Source: Turritopsis dohrnii (taxonomy: Eukaryota > Cnidaria > Hydrozoa > Anthoathecata > Oceaniidae). Taken from it: a stretch of 64,000 bases of DNA. The notes below the pieces were generated by a model that was not told the DNA's origin, did no database searches, and saw nothing but the letters and a program-made list of their open reading frames with translations. Positions 1 to 12,000 of this stretch are shown here, piece after piece (within the stretch, counting starts at the first letter, position 1; each line of letters opens with the position of its first letter). Both the position numbers and the translations under genes were made by a program. The stretch lies in assembly GCA_027922465.2 (NCBI GenBank), contig BQMF02000614.1:124001-188000 (forward strand), given 5' to 3'.

Positions 1-348
1 CTACGCAAATATAAAAGGCAACGCGACAATCGACAGATGAAAGATACAAAGATAAAAAAAAAAACAATAACTGAAAGCCGATTAAAGCATTCTAAGGCAA
101 CAACAGCTTCAATCTGTCTATGTCCTTTGATGCATACCAACTAATTACTGTCCCAAATCCTTTATAAACTAAAAAAACAACAAAAAACACCGCTTCGACA
201 ATGAACTGGAATTTGTCTAGTTTGTTTTGTACTAAAACACAAACAATTTACTAACCTTTTTCCGTAAGACCTAATCCAATAACTTAACAAAAAAAGCAGC
301 AAAGACGATTACAAAACTCCATGTTATTAATCGGGATTAAATTTGGAG

Positions 349-359
349 TATAAGTAAAG
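349..359 (+). promoter_or_regulatory. TATA-like box of glycine-rich gene
   Basis: TATAAGTAAAG lies about 70 bases upstream of the first ATG (423). That places a start site near 378 and gives a short unspliced leader. A second TATA-like motif (TATAAAAGG, about 10-18) lies 400 bases upstream and could serve a longer leader. No other core element was recognised. Confidence 0.4.
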
Positions 360-422
360 GTGTAAAACAAATTGGTGTTCATCGACGTTTTGGATTGTTG
401 AAAGCAGAAAGAAGTTAAAAAC

Positions 423-2728
423 ATGAAGATTTCCTTCGCGGTTCTCCTTCTTTGCACAGTAATATTGGCGCAAGGTATATCATTTATTAACATTTTTGTT
501 ATTAAAATGGTTTCAAAACATTGAAAACATACTTCCTCTTTTAATGCATTTTTTTGTAAATAGGCCAAAGAAAAATCCCTGACAGAAGTAAGTAGTCTTA
601 ATACAGTCAGTAGTCTTCATTTGATTATATTGATGTACAGGTAACAGATCCGCGTAGGCTAGCTGATGCTAGTATCAACTGATTTTCTAAATATATTTCC
701 AAAACCTTTTATTCTGTATCATTATTGTTGAGCTGGTTTCAAATGGATATTTGTTTGATATTATTTGGCTAAATACTTTCAAAAATGAAATGTTGACACT
801 GTTTTTACTCACCCTTATACCCATTCAGTTGAAACTAAAGATGCCGATTATTTGGATTTTGTACACAGTTGGTTAGATGGGTTGCAGCGTGAAGGTATGT
901 TAAGTATAACTAAGTATGTTGCAATAAATTTTAAATGGTACGGGTAAATGTCATATCAGGCTACTGTCAGGGACATGGGAAAAGTCCGCTGGAAACGGTC
1001 ACTCGGGTTATTGTCTTCTGCGGTAGTGTCCGTGTTGGGCAAATGTTTGTTGAGATATTGTCATAGAATTGAACAATGAAATCTCTCATAATCACTTCAT
1101 AATGAGAACAGAATATGTTTATGAAAATACCGTTTCATATTTGACTTTTGTCATTTCTTTCAATGACACAAACAAAAAGAAACGTTATAAATAGCTAATA
1201 AATTATGTTTATGTTGTAATAAATTATATCTAAACATATCTATTTAGATCCTACTGCTTGGAACGGAGGAAATGGTGGAAACTTTGGAAATGGAGGTAAT
1301 GGAGGAGAAGGAGGGTATGGTGGTAATGGAGGAACATTTGGAAACGGTGGCTCTGGAGGTTATGGAGGAAGTGGCGGAAGTGGTGGAACATTTGGAAATG
1401 GTGGCAATGCTGGTGGTAATTGACTATTGATATTTTATTTTCGAGAAACCTATAAAAACTTTAAAAGCTAACAAACAATAGCATCTTTATTTAGATCCTA
1501 CTGCTTGGAACGGAGGAAATGGTGGAACATTTTGAAATGGAGGTAATGGAGGAGCAGGAGGGTATGGTGGTAACGGAGGAACATTTGGAAACGGTGGCTC
1601 TGGAGGTTATGGAGGAAGTGGCGGAAGTGGTGGAACATTTGGAAATGGTGGCAATGCTGGTGGTAATTGACTATTGATATTTTATTTTCGAGAAAACCTA
1701 CAAAAACTTTGAAAACAAATACAAATATTATAAAAGCTAAAAAAACAATAGCATAATTGTTTAGATTCTCATATTTCTTGGAACTTTGCTGGAAACGGAG
1801 GAAATGGTGGAAATTTTGGAAATGGAGGTAATGGAGGAGAAGGAGGGTATGGTGGTAACGGAGGAACATTTGGAAACGGTGGCTCTGGAGGTTATGGAGG
1901 AAGTGGCGGAAGTGGTGGAACATTTGGAAATGGTGGCAATGCTGGTGGTAATTGACTATTGATATTTTATTTTCGAAAAACCTATAAAAACTTTAAAAGC
2001 TAACAAACAATAGCATCTTTATTTAGATCCTACTGCTTGGAACGGAGGAAATGGTGGAACATTTGGAAATGGAGGTAATGGAGGAGCAGGAGGGTATGGT
2101 GGTAACGGAGGAACATTTGGAAACGGTGGCTCTGGAGGTTATGGAGGAAGTGGCGGAAGTGGTGGAACATTTGGAAATGGTGGCAATGCTGGTGGTAATT
2201 GACTATTGATATTTTATTTTCGAGAAAACCTACAAAAACTTTGAAAACAAATACAAATATTATAAAAGCTAATAAAGAATAGCATAATTGTTTAGATTCT
2301 CATATTCCTTGGAACTTTGCTGGAAACGGAGGAAATGGTGGAAACTTTGGAAATGGAGGTAATGGAGGAGCAGGAGGGTATGGTGGTAACGGAGGAACAT
2401 TTGGAAACGGTGGCTCTGGAGGTTATGGAGGAAGTGGCGGAAGTGGTGGAACATTTGGAAATGGTGGCAATGCTGGTGGTAATTGACTATTGATATTTTA
2501 TTTTCGAGAAAACCCACAAAAACTATAAAATCTAATAAACAATAGCGTCTTTATTTAGATCCTACGGCTTGGAACGGAGGAAATGGTGGAACCTTTGGAA
2601 ATGGAGGTAATGGAGGGGAAGGAGGGTATGGTGGTAACGGAGGAACATTTGGAAACGGCGGGTCTGGAGGTTATGGAGGAAGTGGCGGTAGTGGTGGATC
2701 ATTCGGAAATGGTGGTAATGGATGGTAA
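423..2728 (+). CDS. Secreted glycine-rich protein with tandem Gly-rich exons
   Basis: Exon 1 (423-474) encodes a signal peptide, MKISFAVLLLCTVILAQ. Exon 2 is a 24-bp microexon (566-589). Exon 3 (829-894) encodes a non-repetitive segment with the motif DYLDFVHSWLDGLQRE. All three donors (gtatat, gtaagt, gtatgt) are phase 1. They join in frame to a Gly/Asn/Ser/Tyr-rich exon beginning D-P-T-A-W at 1248. That exon is followed by five more copies, at 1495, 1765, 2027, 2296 and 2559, each behind a TTTAG acceptor. The last copy reaches a stop at 2726-2728. Low-complexity GGN/GGY/GGS repeats after a signal peptide suggest an extracellular structural or cuticle-like protein; no enzyme domain is visible. 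The family was not recognised. It is unclear whether the copies are chained or used as alternative last exons. The exon model is strong; the function is inferred. Confidence 0.75.
1248..2728 (+). repeat. Six-copy tandem exon array, types A-A-B-A-B-A
   Basis: Six near-identical units each hold an acceptor, a Gly-rich exon and a short AT-rich spacer. Type A exons begin DPTAW (1248, 1495, 2027, 2559). Type B exons begin DSHI[S/P]W and are 15 bases longer (1765, 2296). The A-B pair at 1495/1765 recurs 531-532 bases later, so the array grew by duplication of a two-exon block. Copies 1-5 end GGT GGT AAT TGA, at 1421, 1668, 1953, 2200 and 2484. Inside that ending, G|GTAATT is a possible phase-1 donor, which would make exons of 168 or 183 bases (both multiples of three) and introns of 79-102 bases. 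Copy 2 carries an in-frame TGA at 1533-1535 (GGA to TGA). Copy 6 has a different 3' end. Confidence 0.85.
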
Positions 2729-2828
2729 TGGTAGTGGAAGAAACTTTCGAAATGGTGGGAATCGGTTGTTTAAAGAATTTATAGAATTTTTAGAACCAGT
2801 ATTTGATACATGGCACCAAACATCATGA

Positions 2829-3699
2829 ATATTTTTGCATTTTGATTACTTGGACCAAGAAAAAGATTTTTCTTGCATAACTACGAAGTTGTTTTTTTTT
2901 TCATGCTATGACACATGAAAATTTGTGAGTTCCTATGTGCAAGATCCAACAGATGTTAAAACAAGATGCCCATAAGCGTTAAGGTCAGCGCAAATCGGAT
3001 GCTCAGAAATCACAAGAAAATTATAAGTTTGCAGAAGGGAAACCTAGATTTTTAAAATACAGTTTGATTAGTATCTGGAAAGCCGGTATCTGTTTGCGGA
3101 AAGGAGAATTAAAGATATTAAGTAAAAGCCTAAATTCAGGCTAAACTTAGGCAAAAAGTATAAAGATCTTCATTATAGTATCCAAGCTCTCGCATGCGCA
3201 GTGAAAATATTTGGATAGCATCGTTACAATTTAGGATTGTATTCAAATTAATATGTTTATACATATATTTTCAGCACTTCTAGCAAAGCATAATAAGTGT
3301 TTCTTTGAATTCAATTGACGTCACACATGAAAGGGTTTACCTCCTTCCCACAAACCACAACCGCGGTTGGAACGGAAAACTTTATTTAAAAAGTGATTGT
3401 GACCACTGGCTAATCCTGTGCCTCACTAAAGGCTTTAATTGCTTGTGTCTCGGTTAAATCAATAAGTTCGAGATACCTTTAATAATAACAGAACAAGAGG
3501 TACTTAACTTCCTTTAGCATTCCCACTACAAAACTATTTCCGGCATGTCAAACGTGGGCTGCAATTAAATCAGTCCCATCTCTTATACTTTATTAAAACA
3601 CGAAATTCAGCTGTGGTAAACTTTTTCGCCGTTACATGAAAGGACGAAAAAAAAGAAAGCAATCAAATTATTTAAAAAGTGCCAGTAAGAAAAGTATCA
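2829..3699. other. Intergenic, no recognised gene
   Basis: This is AT-rich sequence downstream of the glycine-rich gene. An ATTAAA near 3109 could be a poly(A) signal, but no strong downstream element supports it. No repeat boundary or coding segment was recognised. Confidence 0.4.
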
Positions 3700-4400
3700 G
3701 TACCAGTATAAGGAAAAGCTTCCTTGTTTGCAAGTATATTTTGATAAGAACTGATATAATAATGAAAATTTAACTGAAAATTTGAAAAGTTTAAAAAAAT
3801 TAAAAATTATGTTATATATAACTTAAATCAACAGAACATACAATATGAAAATCTATTTCTACTAAACATGCCAGTGGCGGATCCAGAGGTAAGTCTCAAC
3901 TTGCGTGGGATAGTGTTAGCAATTCAAACATAAATAAGAAACATTCAAATAACCCAAATATGAATCGAAATGACATATTACGTTAATGCGCTTCTTCACA
4001 AGTTGTGGCTGCCCTCTAGATCCGCCACTGACTGCATATTACCACTTGAATCTTTTCATAGAGTTTATAAATAACACAAATGTGCATGAAAACACAAATG
4101 AGCAATAAAACTTTGTTAGGATCCCTATTACAATGTTCTTTTGAAACATGTTATATTGTGTCCTAGAACTTATTACATTCCAAATTTTGAAATTATATGT
4201 ATATTATATTGGTTGGATACTAATCATCATCCAAAGATTTTTTTCCTGACATTATATATATCCCAAAGTGGATCATTGTGCCTCCATCGAGTGGCTTGCA
4301 ATAGAAAAAATCTTGATTATTTTAAACAATGCCATCTTTTCCAATGTGAATTTAACACTAATCAGTCCCACACAGTGATAACTTGATCAGACATTGTCAC
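3700..4400 (+). repeat. Dispersed repeat copy 1 (inverted relative near 53-54.5 kb)
   Basis: The sequence on both sides of the MITE at 3872 matches the reverse complement of about 53.1-54.5 kb. Shared features include the left flank ending ATCTATTTCTACTAAAC, the right flank CATATTACCACTT, and a segment that reads in both copies as a diverged peptide with PRTY..PNF, NHHPK and SLCLH. The second copy has extra internal sequence. A larger element therefore carries the MITE. Its true ends were not found. Confidence 0.65.
3872..4030. mobile_element. 159-bp MITE, TIR CAGTGGCGGATCCAGAGG
   Basis: The element begins CAGTGGCGGATCCAGAGG and ends with the near-perfect inverted copy CCTCTAGATCCGCCACTG. 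CAG..CTG ends of this kind occur in hAT-related elements. A second copy of about 165 bases lies at 54266-54430 in opposite orientation. Both sit at the same place inside a larger repeat, so they probably moved with it. No clean target-site duplication was seen. Confidence 0.75.
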
Positions 4401-4540
4401 TGACTAATAATCTGATACCGTCTGGAATTCACCGAATCACTCCCTTCTTTAATTTACTAAACTTACTGATCTCAACCACTTCTCAATTCACTATGACATT
4501 TGGGAGCCACGATCGTTCGCCAATATCTTGTGCATGATGA

Positions 4541-7500
4541 CAGGGGCGGACGCAGGGTACGGCTCATACGGCTCAAGCCGTAGCAAACTTTAGTCAAGAG
4601 AATGATTACTAAAAATGATCTACTGTCGTGCTTCTTTGTCAGTTTGTCTATTCTTGACGCCGTGTCGTAATCACGCGATAACGGCGTCGTTTGAAAATCA
4701 ATCGAATAGGTTTTTTATGCATTAGCGCATTATTTGTTGGCGCCCCATTTGAGTCGCAAATTTTAGGTAAGCTATTACTGCAAACCCCACTGCTGTATTG
4801 TTCTTCTTTACGGCCCAAAAATCGGCTCCTTTTGATCAATGATGATAGGGGTTATAACTAACAGTTTTGAGCCGTATTGCAGCTCTTCGATACGGCTTAA
4901 AGTTACTGCTCAAGTCCCGATTTTACGGTAGTTGGACACCTATACCCCTAATCCCAGCTTCATGGTACTTCTGTCGGTTTTCCATTTGTTTTGAAAGTGC
5001 GGCTGTCGTGCCAAAAGTACGCAAGACGATAATACGTATCAGAACAAATCCTTAGGCTTTAAATCTTTCGGTTGTCGGTAGAGTAAGCAAATACGGCTCA
5101 AAACTCACACACGTGCATCATCCTATGAACCTCTTTCTCAATTTGTCTGGATCGGACATGATGCATAAAGAAAGAGTTTTTGAGGCGCTTAATCTCAACG
5201 ATAACATGGCAACTGAATATTTAAATTTACCCATACTGGTGAAGAAAGGTTTTTGTGTTTCAATGAGCGCATGAATCTGGTAGGTAAAGCCTTGAAAAAG
5301 TACTTTACAGCTGAGAAACAAAGAACATAGTGTGGTAGGAGACATCATGTTGGATGCACAGTCATTGCTTTAAGGTAAGTTTATGTTTTTCTTTATATTT
5401 TACTTTGTAAACGTAAGTGTTAGTTTGTTTTTTTAATTATTATACATTAATTCAAATTCATTTAATGACCGAAACAACACAACAACAAAAAAGCTTCTGA
5501 AAGTTATGTGGTGAATGTGGATTCAATATTTGTTTGTTTATTTTCATTCACATGCATGGCTTTTTATATTTGCAACTTTGACGAAAAACAAAATTTTATA
5601 AATTTTGAAGAATTTCTATGTGGGGCTTCATTTTATTTATTGTTTTTTGCCTTGCTAAACAACTCCTGGTTGGGATTTTACTCAGAGTCGTTGGACTTGA
5701 TTATTACACAAACTTATTATGACTGGTAGCCTTTGTGGTAGAGTGCTCGCTTCCTGTTCGGGAGGTCGCGGGTTCAATCCCCGACCGAGTCATGCCAGCG
5801 ACTATAACAGTGTGAATCAATCCTCTCTGCTTGGCACTCAGCAAGAGAGTAGGAATGATGTCTAGGGTGGTTGTCTAGTTGAGCGGTTCCTGTCATTACA
5901 GCTTCCGTAGCCCAAATGGGGGCTTTAAATGCTCTAGGACCTCCTTCGCAGGACCCTCACTGATAACAGTACCTTACGGAACTGAAGAGGCTATCCTGGG
6001 TAAACATTCGTAAATAAATAAATAAATAAATTTTTTAAACATGGTACCTTTTGGCGGTGATCAAAAACTACAGAGTTTGCATGTATACATTAACTTTATT
6101 TTATGATATTTAATTTCATTAGATTTATATATGCAATTATTTTGAGATTTTTCACTGATGATGAGCATTCGTATAGCTATGTGTTGTTAGCTGTATTTGG
6201 AAAAAATTCAGTAGTGAGTTTATGAGGGTTAATGAGGAACAAAATTGGTGTTCTGTCTTGTGTTTGTTGGGACTTTCACCAGTCATACATAAGTCATGCA
6301 CCCATTATGCACCCACTTGAGGATAAAATTGAAACCAAATGCTGTTAGTGTGGCCTGTTAGTGTAAGCTGGATGAATCTTATCTCACAATCCATATTTTG
6401 TTTTGTTTTGAGGGGACATTAATCTCAAGCACTTTTTGCATAATCACTAATGTTCTGTTGGTTCCTGAGTTTCTTTATAAAAGAAAGGAACCACAGGAAC
6501 ATCTAAGATTCAAAGAAAACCTTCAGCTTAGAAGGAATAGTTGCCCAAGATTAAACAAATTTCTCATGATATATTTTCAACATGCCAATTGAGTTTATCT
6601 TCTTCTACAGGCAAAGCTAAGGAAAGCCATGAAGAATTAGCATTATTAGATGATGATGTTACAACCCATATTGACACGTAGCTTCTTCCCAGGATATAAA
6701 ATCATTTATTGACAATGTTTTTGAGCTCGAAAAAGACAAAACAGATGGATGGCCATTTCAGTTGAAATGGCTAGATGCTTATTCTGTTGGTTTTGAAATT
6801 CCCCAACTACTCTTTCTTGGTGGGAAATCAGCTTTAGTCAAAGAAATGTTTCGTGTGTTGACAAGGTCCTTATGTTCTCGTAGTTTTATTCCATGCATGT
6901 CATGATTGATAATTGAATGAAACAAAATAGTAGAATTCAATGGATATAAGTTTGCGTCAAATTGTATAGATGTGATTTGGAATTATCTAGAAAAAAATAC
7001 TACTTGCATTTCCAAGTGATCTGAATCAGTGTGGGAATTTGATATCTAACCAGATTTTAGAAGAAATAAAGAGAAACAATTTTTTTCCTATACTTGATGA
7101 TAAAGCCTGTTATGATTCTACTAAGAAGCCTTTGTCTTAAGAGAAGATTTTGTTTTGCGGAGTGTGGTCGATTGTCTACTGAAAACATACAAATAGAATA
7201 GGAAGAATTATTTTATGTGACAGTTCTGTTTTGGTATGTCTATATATTCACTGTATATTCTATGAGAACATACTATTTTATTTATGTATTTTAAAAAAAA
7301 TTAATGGTGGGAGACTTCATACTAATTCTAATTCACCATAAAGATATTTTAATTTTGAATTTATTCACCTTTTGTCTTTTTTAGCACAAACATCAACAGA
7401 TCGACCTAGATTTAATGAAGCGCTAGAGGTGTGGAAAGGTGTCAAGGATGTTGAGAAGAGTAAGAAGTCAAGGAGGAGAGCAGGACGAAAATCAACATAG

Positions 7501-8064
7501 AGGGCAGAACATTATAATTTGCAATAGCACCATGAATTTATAGGTAAACTGCATTCTTAGTTAGTTCAGTTTTGACAAAATTTATGGTGCCAATTTTCAT
7601 TATATTTTTTCAAATATACTGTTTTTTAGCCTCTTAGTTCAATTTTGTGCTCCATTTTGCTTGGGTGAAATAAATTTGCTTTTGAAAATGAGAATGATAG
7701 TAAATTCTTCGTGCAACGAAAGGAATGTGTAATCGTGCAGTGTGTTTGGTATTTTAGACGTTTAATATAATGATGCAGTTAATATAATACTGTAATTATT
7801 TTGTTTATGTATAATGGTGTGTTAATCTCAAAAAAAACTATTGTATTCAGCTTCTATCCTTCTATCCACCTTTGGTTAAAATGTTTAATGTAGGCTAATT
7901 TTGGTGTTGGAGGTTCAAAGTAGCTAACTGGAAATGAACGTTGATCTCCCGGGATGCATTTGTCCGTAAATCGGGTTATTCCGAGAAAAATCGGGGAATC
8001 GGAATTCTAATTGGAATCCACAAGGTTGAGCCGTACCTATAAAATAATGCTGTGTCCGCCCCTG
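4541..8064. mobile_element. Decayed hAT-like element, ~3.5 kb
   Basis: The left end CAGGGGCGGACGCAGG.TACGGCTCA is mirrored at the right end by TGAGCCGTACC followed, about 15 bases on, by TGTCCGCCCCTG. The CAGGGGCGG ends resemble hAT-type TIRs. The interior has only short ORFs. One segment (about 7385-7500) gives a basic, lysine/arginine-rich tail ending in a stop, possibly the end of a dead transposase. A SINE lies inside at 5721-6030. No exact target duplication could be read, so the boundaries rest on the inverted ends alone. Confidence 0.55.
5721..6030 (+). mobile_element. tRNA-derived SINE, copy 1
   Basis: The 5' ~70 bases resemble a tRNA, running GACTGGTAGCC to CCGACCGAGTC. They include an A-box-like TGGTAGAGTG (about 5736) and a B-box-like GGTTCAATCCC (5771-5781). 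A ~230-base unrelated body follows, then an AAATAAATAAAT tail. The closely similar copy at 56318-56635 lies in the opposite orientation, which shows a dispersed family rather than a functional tRNA gene. Confidence 0.85.
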
Positions 8065-9034
8065 GTCATGTGAGTTGACATGATGAACAAATAAAACAGA
8101 GCACACAGGTGGCAGTTGTGACATTTTCTGATAATTATGAAGTGCTATTTTCATGGGTTAATGTTGTATCAAAATTATAATTTTGAAATTGTTGCAGCAT
8201 TTATAAAATCTTATAATACTATTTTGTGGGGTAAATGTGTTCCAAGCATAAAAAAAGTCTGCAAGTCGGTTTGTCTTAACTCCCTTTTGATTAACACTGA
8301 ATACTCTTCTGCTGAAAATCTGCATTATCATTATAGCAATTCATCATTCTGCCCACACCCTAACCAGCAGAAAACAGAAACCGCATCTCTTATTCTACCA
8401 TTTCCCTCACGGGCTATTCACGTGGATATGGGTAATCAAAAAGCCCCCGAGACAACTCGAACAAAGAAGAGAGAGAACAAAAGAGTGGTCCTGGAATACA
8501 GGGAGACGAAACTTCAACACACAAAGATCGCCAAGTGACTTGGGGTCAATGAATGTTTCTTTCAGGGGAGGATCAGGAAAATTATGGTTAAAAAATGATC
8601 CATTATCAGATGGTTTTCGATGAGTTACATAATGGTATCGATAGTATCGAATCCAACCCAAGTTAACATTTGTTTTGAAAACTTCCTCATATTTGAATTT
8701 TAAATGTCCACTGTCGCGACAAAATATATTTTTTTACGATACGTTACGTCCGTTTTCTTGTGTGCAGAAATACATAACATAATTTTTTACTGCGGCGGAT
8801 ATGGGATTTGTTGTGGCGTCTGCTTAAATTCCCTTCTCCCGTAGCGGCATTTAATTGGAAAATCACGGTTACACCTACCAGAACCTTTTTATGATGAATG
8901 TAGTATGGAGTGTACACTCTCTGGCTGCGTCGTTTATTTTAACCACAATTTTTAACATGTGAAATCGAATTTTGCTCTCATTCGAATAAAACATTCGATT
9001 ATGTAAATAAAATCAACAAAAAGCGATCGGAGTG
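8065..9034. other. Intergenic; possible promoter region
   Basis: The DNA is mixed composition with no convincing conserved exon. ORFs on both strands at 8137-8661 overlap each other and carry no family motif. The last ~200 bases may hold the promoter and leader of the small gene starting at 9035. Confidence 0.35.
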
Positions 9035-12000
9035 ATGAACGACGAGAAAGCAATGGGAAACAGCAATCAGAATTTCCAACAAACTGCAGAAAAGGTAAAA
9101 CTTTCAAACTCATCCTTGTCCTCCCATTGCAAAGAAAACAATTTTGTAAAAATGTGACAAGGCAAATAGCGTAACATTGTTTCCCTTGGCGAAAAGCTGT
9201 AAAACTTTTTACCCTATAGTTTACGGCTTTAGAGATTTATTTTGATGTTGACTTATATATTTTTTCATCATCATTTGCGGCTGAACATTGATATTGATCT
9301 CTCGAAGGGCGTTTATTCATGGGTGTTTATTTGAGAGTATAACATTTGATCGTAAGTATACAGAGTGTTTGACAAATGCGAGTATAAGTAAATCAAACTC
9401 CCAACTCGGACCTCCAAGAGATTGATGAATATTACACTGTTTTTTTTTATAAGCAACCAAAAGTCAGACATTAGAGAAGTAATGTTGCTTAATTTGTTGC
9501 TAAGCATTAATCGATAAGGACATATGTCACATCTTGAAAACCTTTTTTGTACATTTTAGTTTTAGTTTAATCTAGGACATTTAAATCATTCTATAGAGCG
9601 CACACACAACCTAGAACTGCAACCTAAGTGGAACAACCCAGTGTAACAATTTTAATTAGTGTGCCGTAGCTAGCTTGTGTTGCATCATTTCAAAATTTTG
9701 CTGCTAGTATCCAAGATCCTTTTAGAATTGTTGCTTAACGTTCTGAGAATTTACTAGTGTTTTGATGGACATCACTCTATCGCTAGACTAACAGTCGGTA
9801 TTAATACATCCAGCTTCGAACCCAGGATCACTGGCGGTATATCGAAAAGGCAAGAGACTCTGGGTTCAAGGTTGTTAATACACTATATTAATACACCACA
9901 TAAATTTATGTGGCGTAGGAATACAAAATTCCATCTAGTACACTTGCTGCCTGGAAGAAAGGTAAAAACAATATATTTGATGCTTTCAAAAATTCATCTT
10001 TGAAACGCCAGCGGCTCAAAACAGCCAGGTTAATCTCGCAAAACTTATAAGTCAGTGTTTTTTTTAGACTGTGCCAAATTGCACTTTTTTACCTTTTGAA
10101 TCTGAGGAGCAATATTGGAATATCCAAATCTTATATAATTTTATAATTTGACTCAACTGGTTGGAATAGGATTGAATATTCCAAATTTGCTTTTTCGAGC
10201 TAAAACAATAATTGCAACGTTGCTTACAACCCTCCAAAGTTAGGAGACACTTTTGGAAGAAGCATTCCATTTTGGGATTGGAAGAAAAACTCCATGAGCG
10301 ATAATCATCGAGGGAGACAGGCTGTAGTTATGAAAATTTTCTGCCGTAAAGAGCACGTATGAAAGAATTCATTAAAATTGAAAAAATTGTAAAATGAGCA
10401 CTTTAGGAAGAGATATTTCATTTTTAAGAAAAAATAGGAGGCATCTTAAATCAGCGCTCCTGTATATGCTTTTATGGATCATATTTGAAAAGTACAAAAA
10501 TTTAACTTTTAAGAGATGTAATAACTGTAAAAAATACTTAAAAACGTTCTATAGAGCTTTTCTGGAATGGAATATTCCATTAAAATTAGGTTGCATATTG
10601 AAAGTAACAAAAATCAATAGTACTAAAATTGTATTTTCTCCAGATGAAGTTTTCGATGCATACGTGGAGTTTAACGACGATTTGTCCATTGAAACAGCTG
10701 TATTTAATTCTTTGATTAGAAAAGCTCGAATATTTAGAAAAATCCTTTTAGGAATGGAATTTCCAAAATTCTTGGAATATCCATTCCATTCCAAAAATTT
10801 TTTCCTAGACGGCTCTGATAATGGACTATTACATTAGATTTTAAAAGATTAAGACGAAAAAAGTCACAGTCCTTCCTTTTTTTTCTCAAATTTTCTTCAT
10901 TAACTTGAATTGGAAAACTGTGGTTGCAAGGTAAAAATTTCGCAGATAACCTTTTTATCTCTCTAAATGGAATTTTTCTTCCATTTTTGCTCTTGAGTTT
11001 GATTGTTCTGTTTATATTTGTTCCTAACTTGTTCTATTATAGCTACATTAGATTATTTTAAATGTCGAAAGGGCTCCATTGAAGTGTTAATCATAATATA
11101 TAAAGTTTTTAGGTTTGATTTAATATGGAATCTGTCTTCCTTTGATGCCCCATCACCCTTTGAATTCATAAATTACTAAAAAGGTAACTTGAAATTCGAA
11201 GGAGATACTAATTTTAACTCACTCGTCCATTCATATGACTATTAGTTTTAATATCTAAGTTTTTATTCCTACTCAGTTTTCAGTTGGAATTCTCCTTCCG
11301 AAAGTGCTCTTCGAACCGGATTATAAAAATTCAATCATCACAGAACCCCTAGAAAGCAAAAACATGTTTGTTGAGCGCCAGGAAATCTATTTAGAAGAAA
11401 AAAGACAATTGTTGTCATTTTGGAATGTGTATTCCAGTTACGCTCTTCAAAATTTTGCAGGTTATTTTTAGCAATAATTGAAATATTGTGAGAAAAATTT
11501 AGAACCCAAAATTGATTTTCCATGAAATTATTTGGAAAAAACTGTTTTCAAAAAAATCCAAATTTACAATTTGGCACAGTCTAAAAAAACACTGACATAA
11601 TAACTACCCTTTATCATTTCTTTTTCATGGCCAAAACTGCCAAACTCCTATAATCCGAAACTAATTCGAACAAATTTTCGATCTATGTAGAGATTCGAAT
11701 TACATGAGTTCAACTGGTATATGTATCACCACAGCGTTTGAACGTATTGCAAGCACGTTTCATGTTTCGTGAAGGTGAAAGTGCGAAAATGGATTTTCAG
11801 AAAAAAACACGTTTCCATACAAAATCTTCTCCAATTCCGTTAAGATCAAATTAACTTTCTACAAAGATTTTATATTTCGTTTCCATTTTGCAACTTAGTA
11901 ACATGTAATCTGTTTTAGTCACAGTCAAACTCTCTCAAGAGTATTTTTTATCTTCGAACATGTACAGTTGATTCTTTCTCATATAATTTCCCCCATTAGG

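Noticed and set aside
1498..2517. Minus-strand His/Phe-rich ORFs over the Gly-rich array (1498-1923, 2269-2517)
   Set aside because: They are the antisense of GGN/GGA codon repeats. Their repetitive HHFRHFLHN pattern mirrors the plus-strand exons, and they ignore splice signals.
5721..5791. Possible tRNA gene
   Set aside because: The tRNA-like head is fused to a SINE body and recurs at 56565-56635 with it, so it is a retroposon head, not a stand-alone tRNA gene.
10394..10837. 147-codon ORF as a host gene
   Set aside because: It lies wholly inside a foldback transposon, has low-complexity Lys/Phe composition and no recognisable motif.
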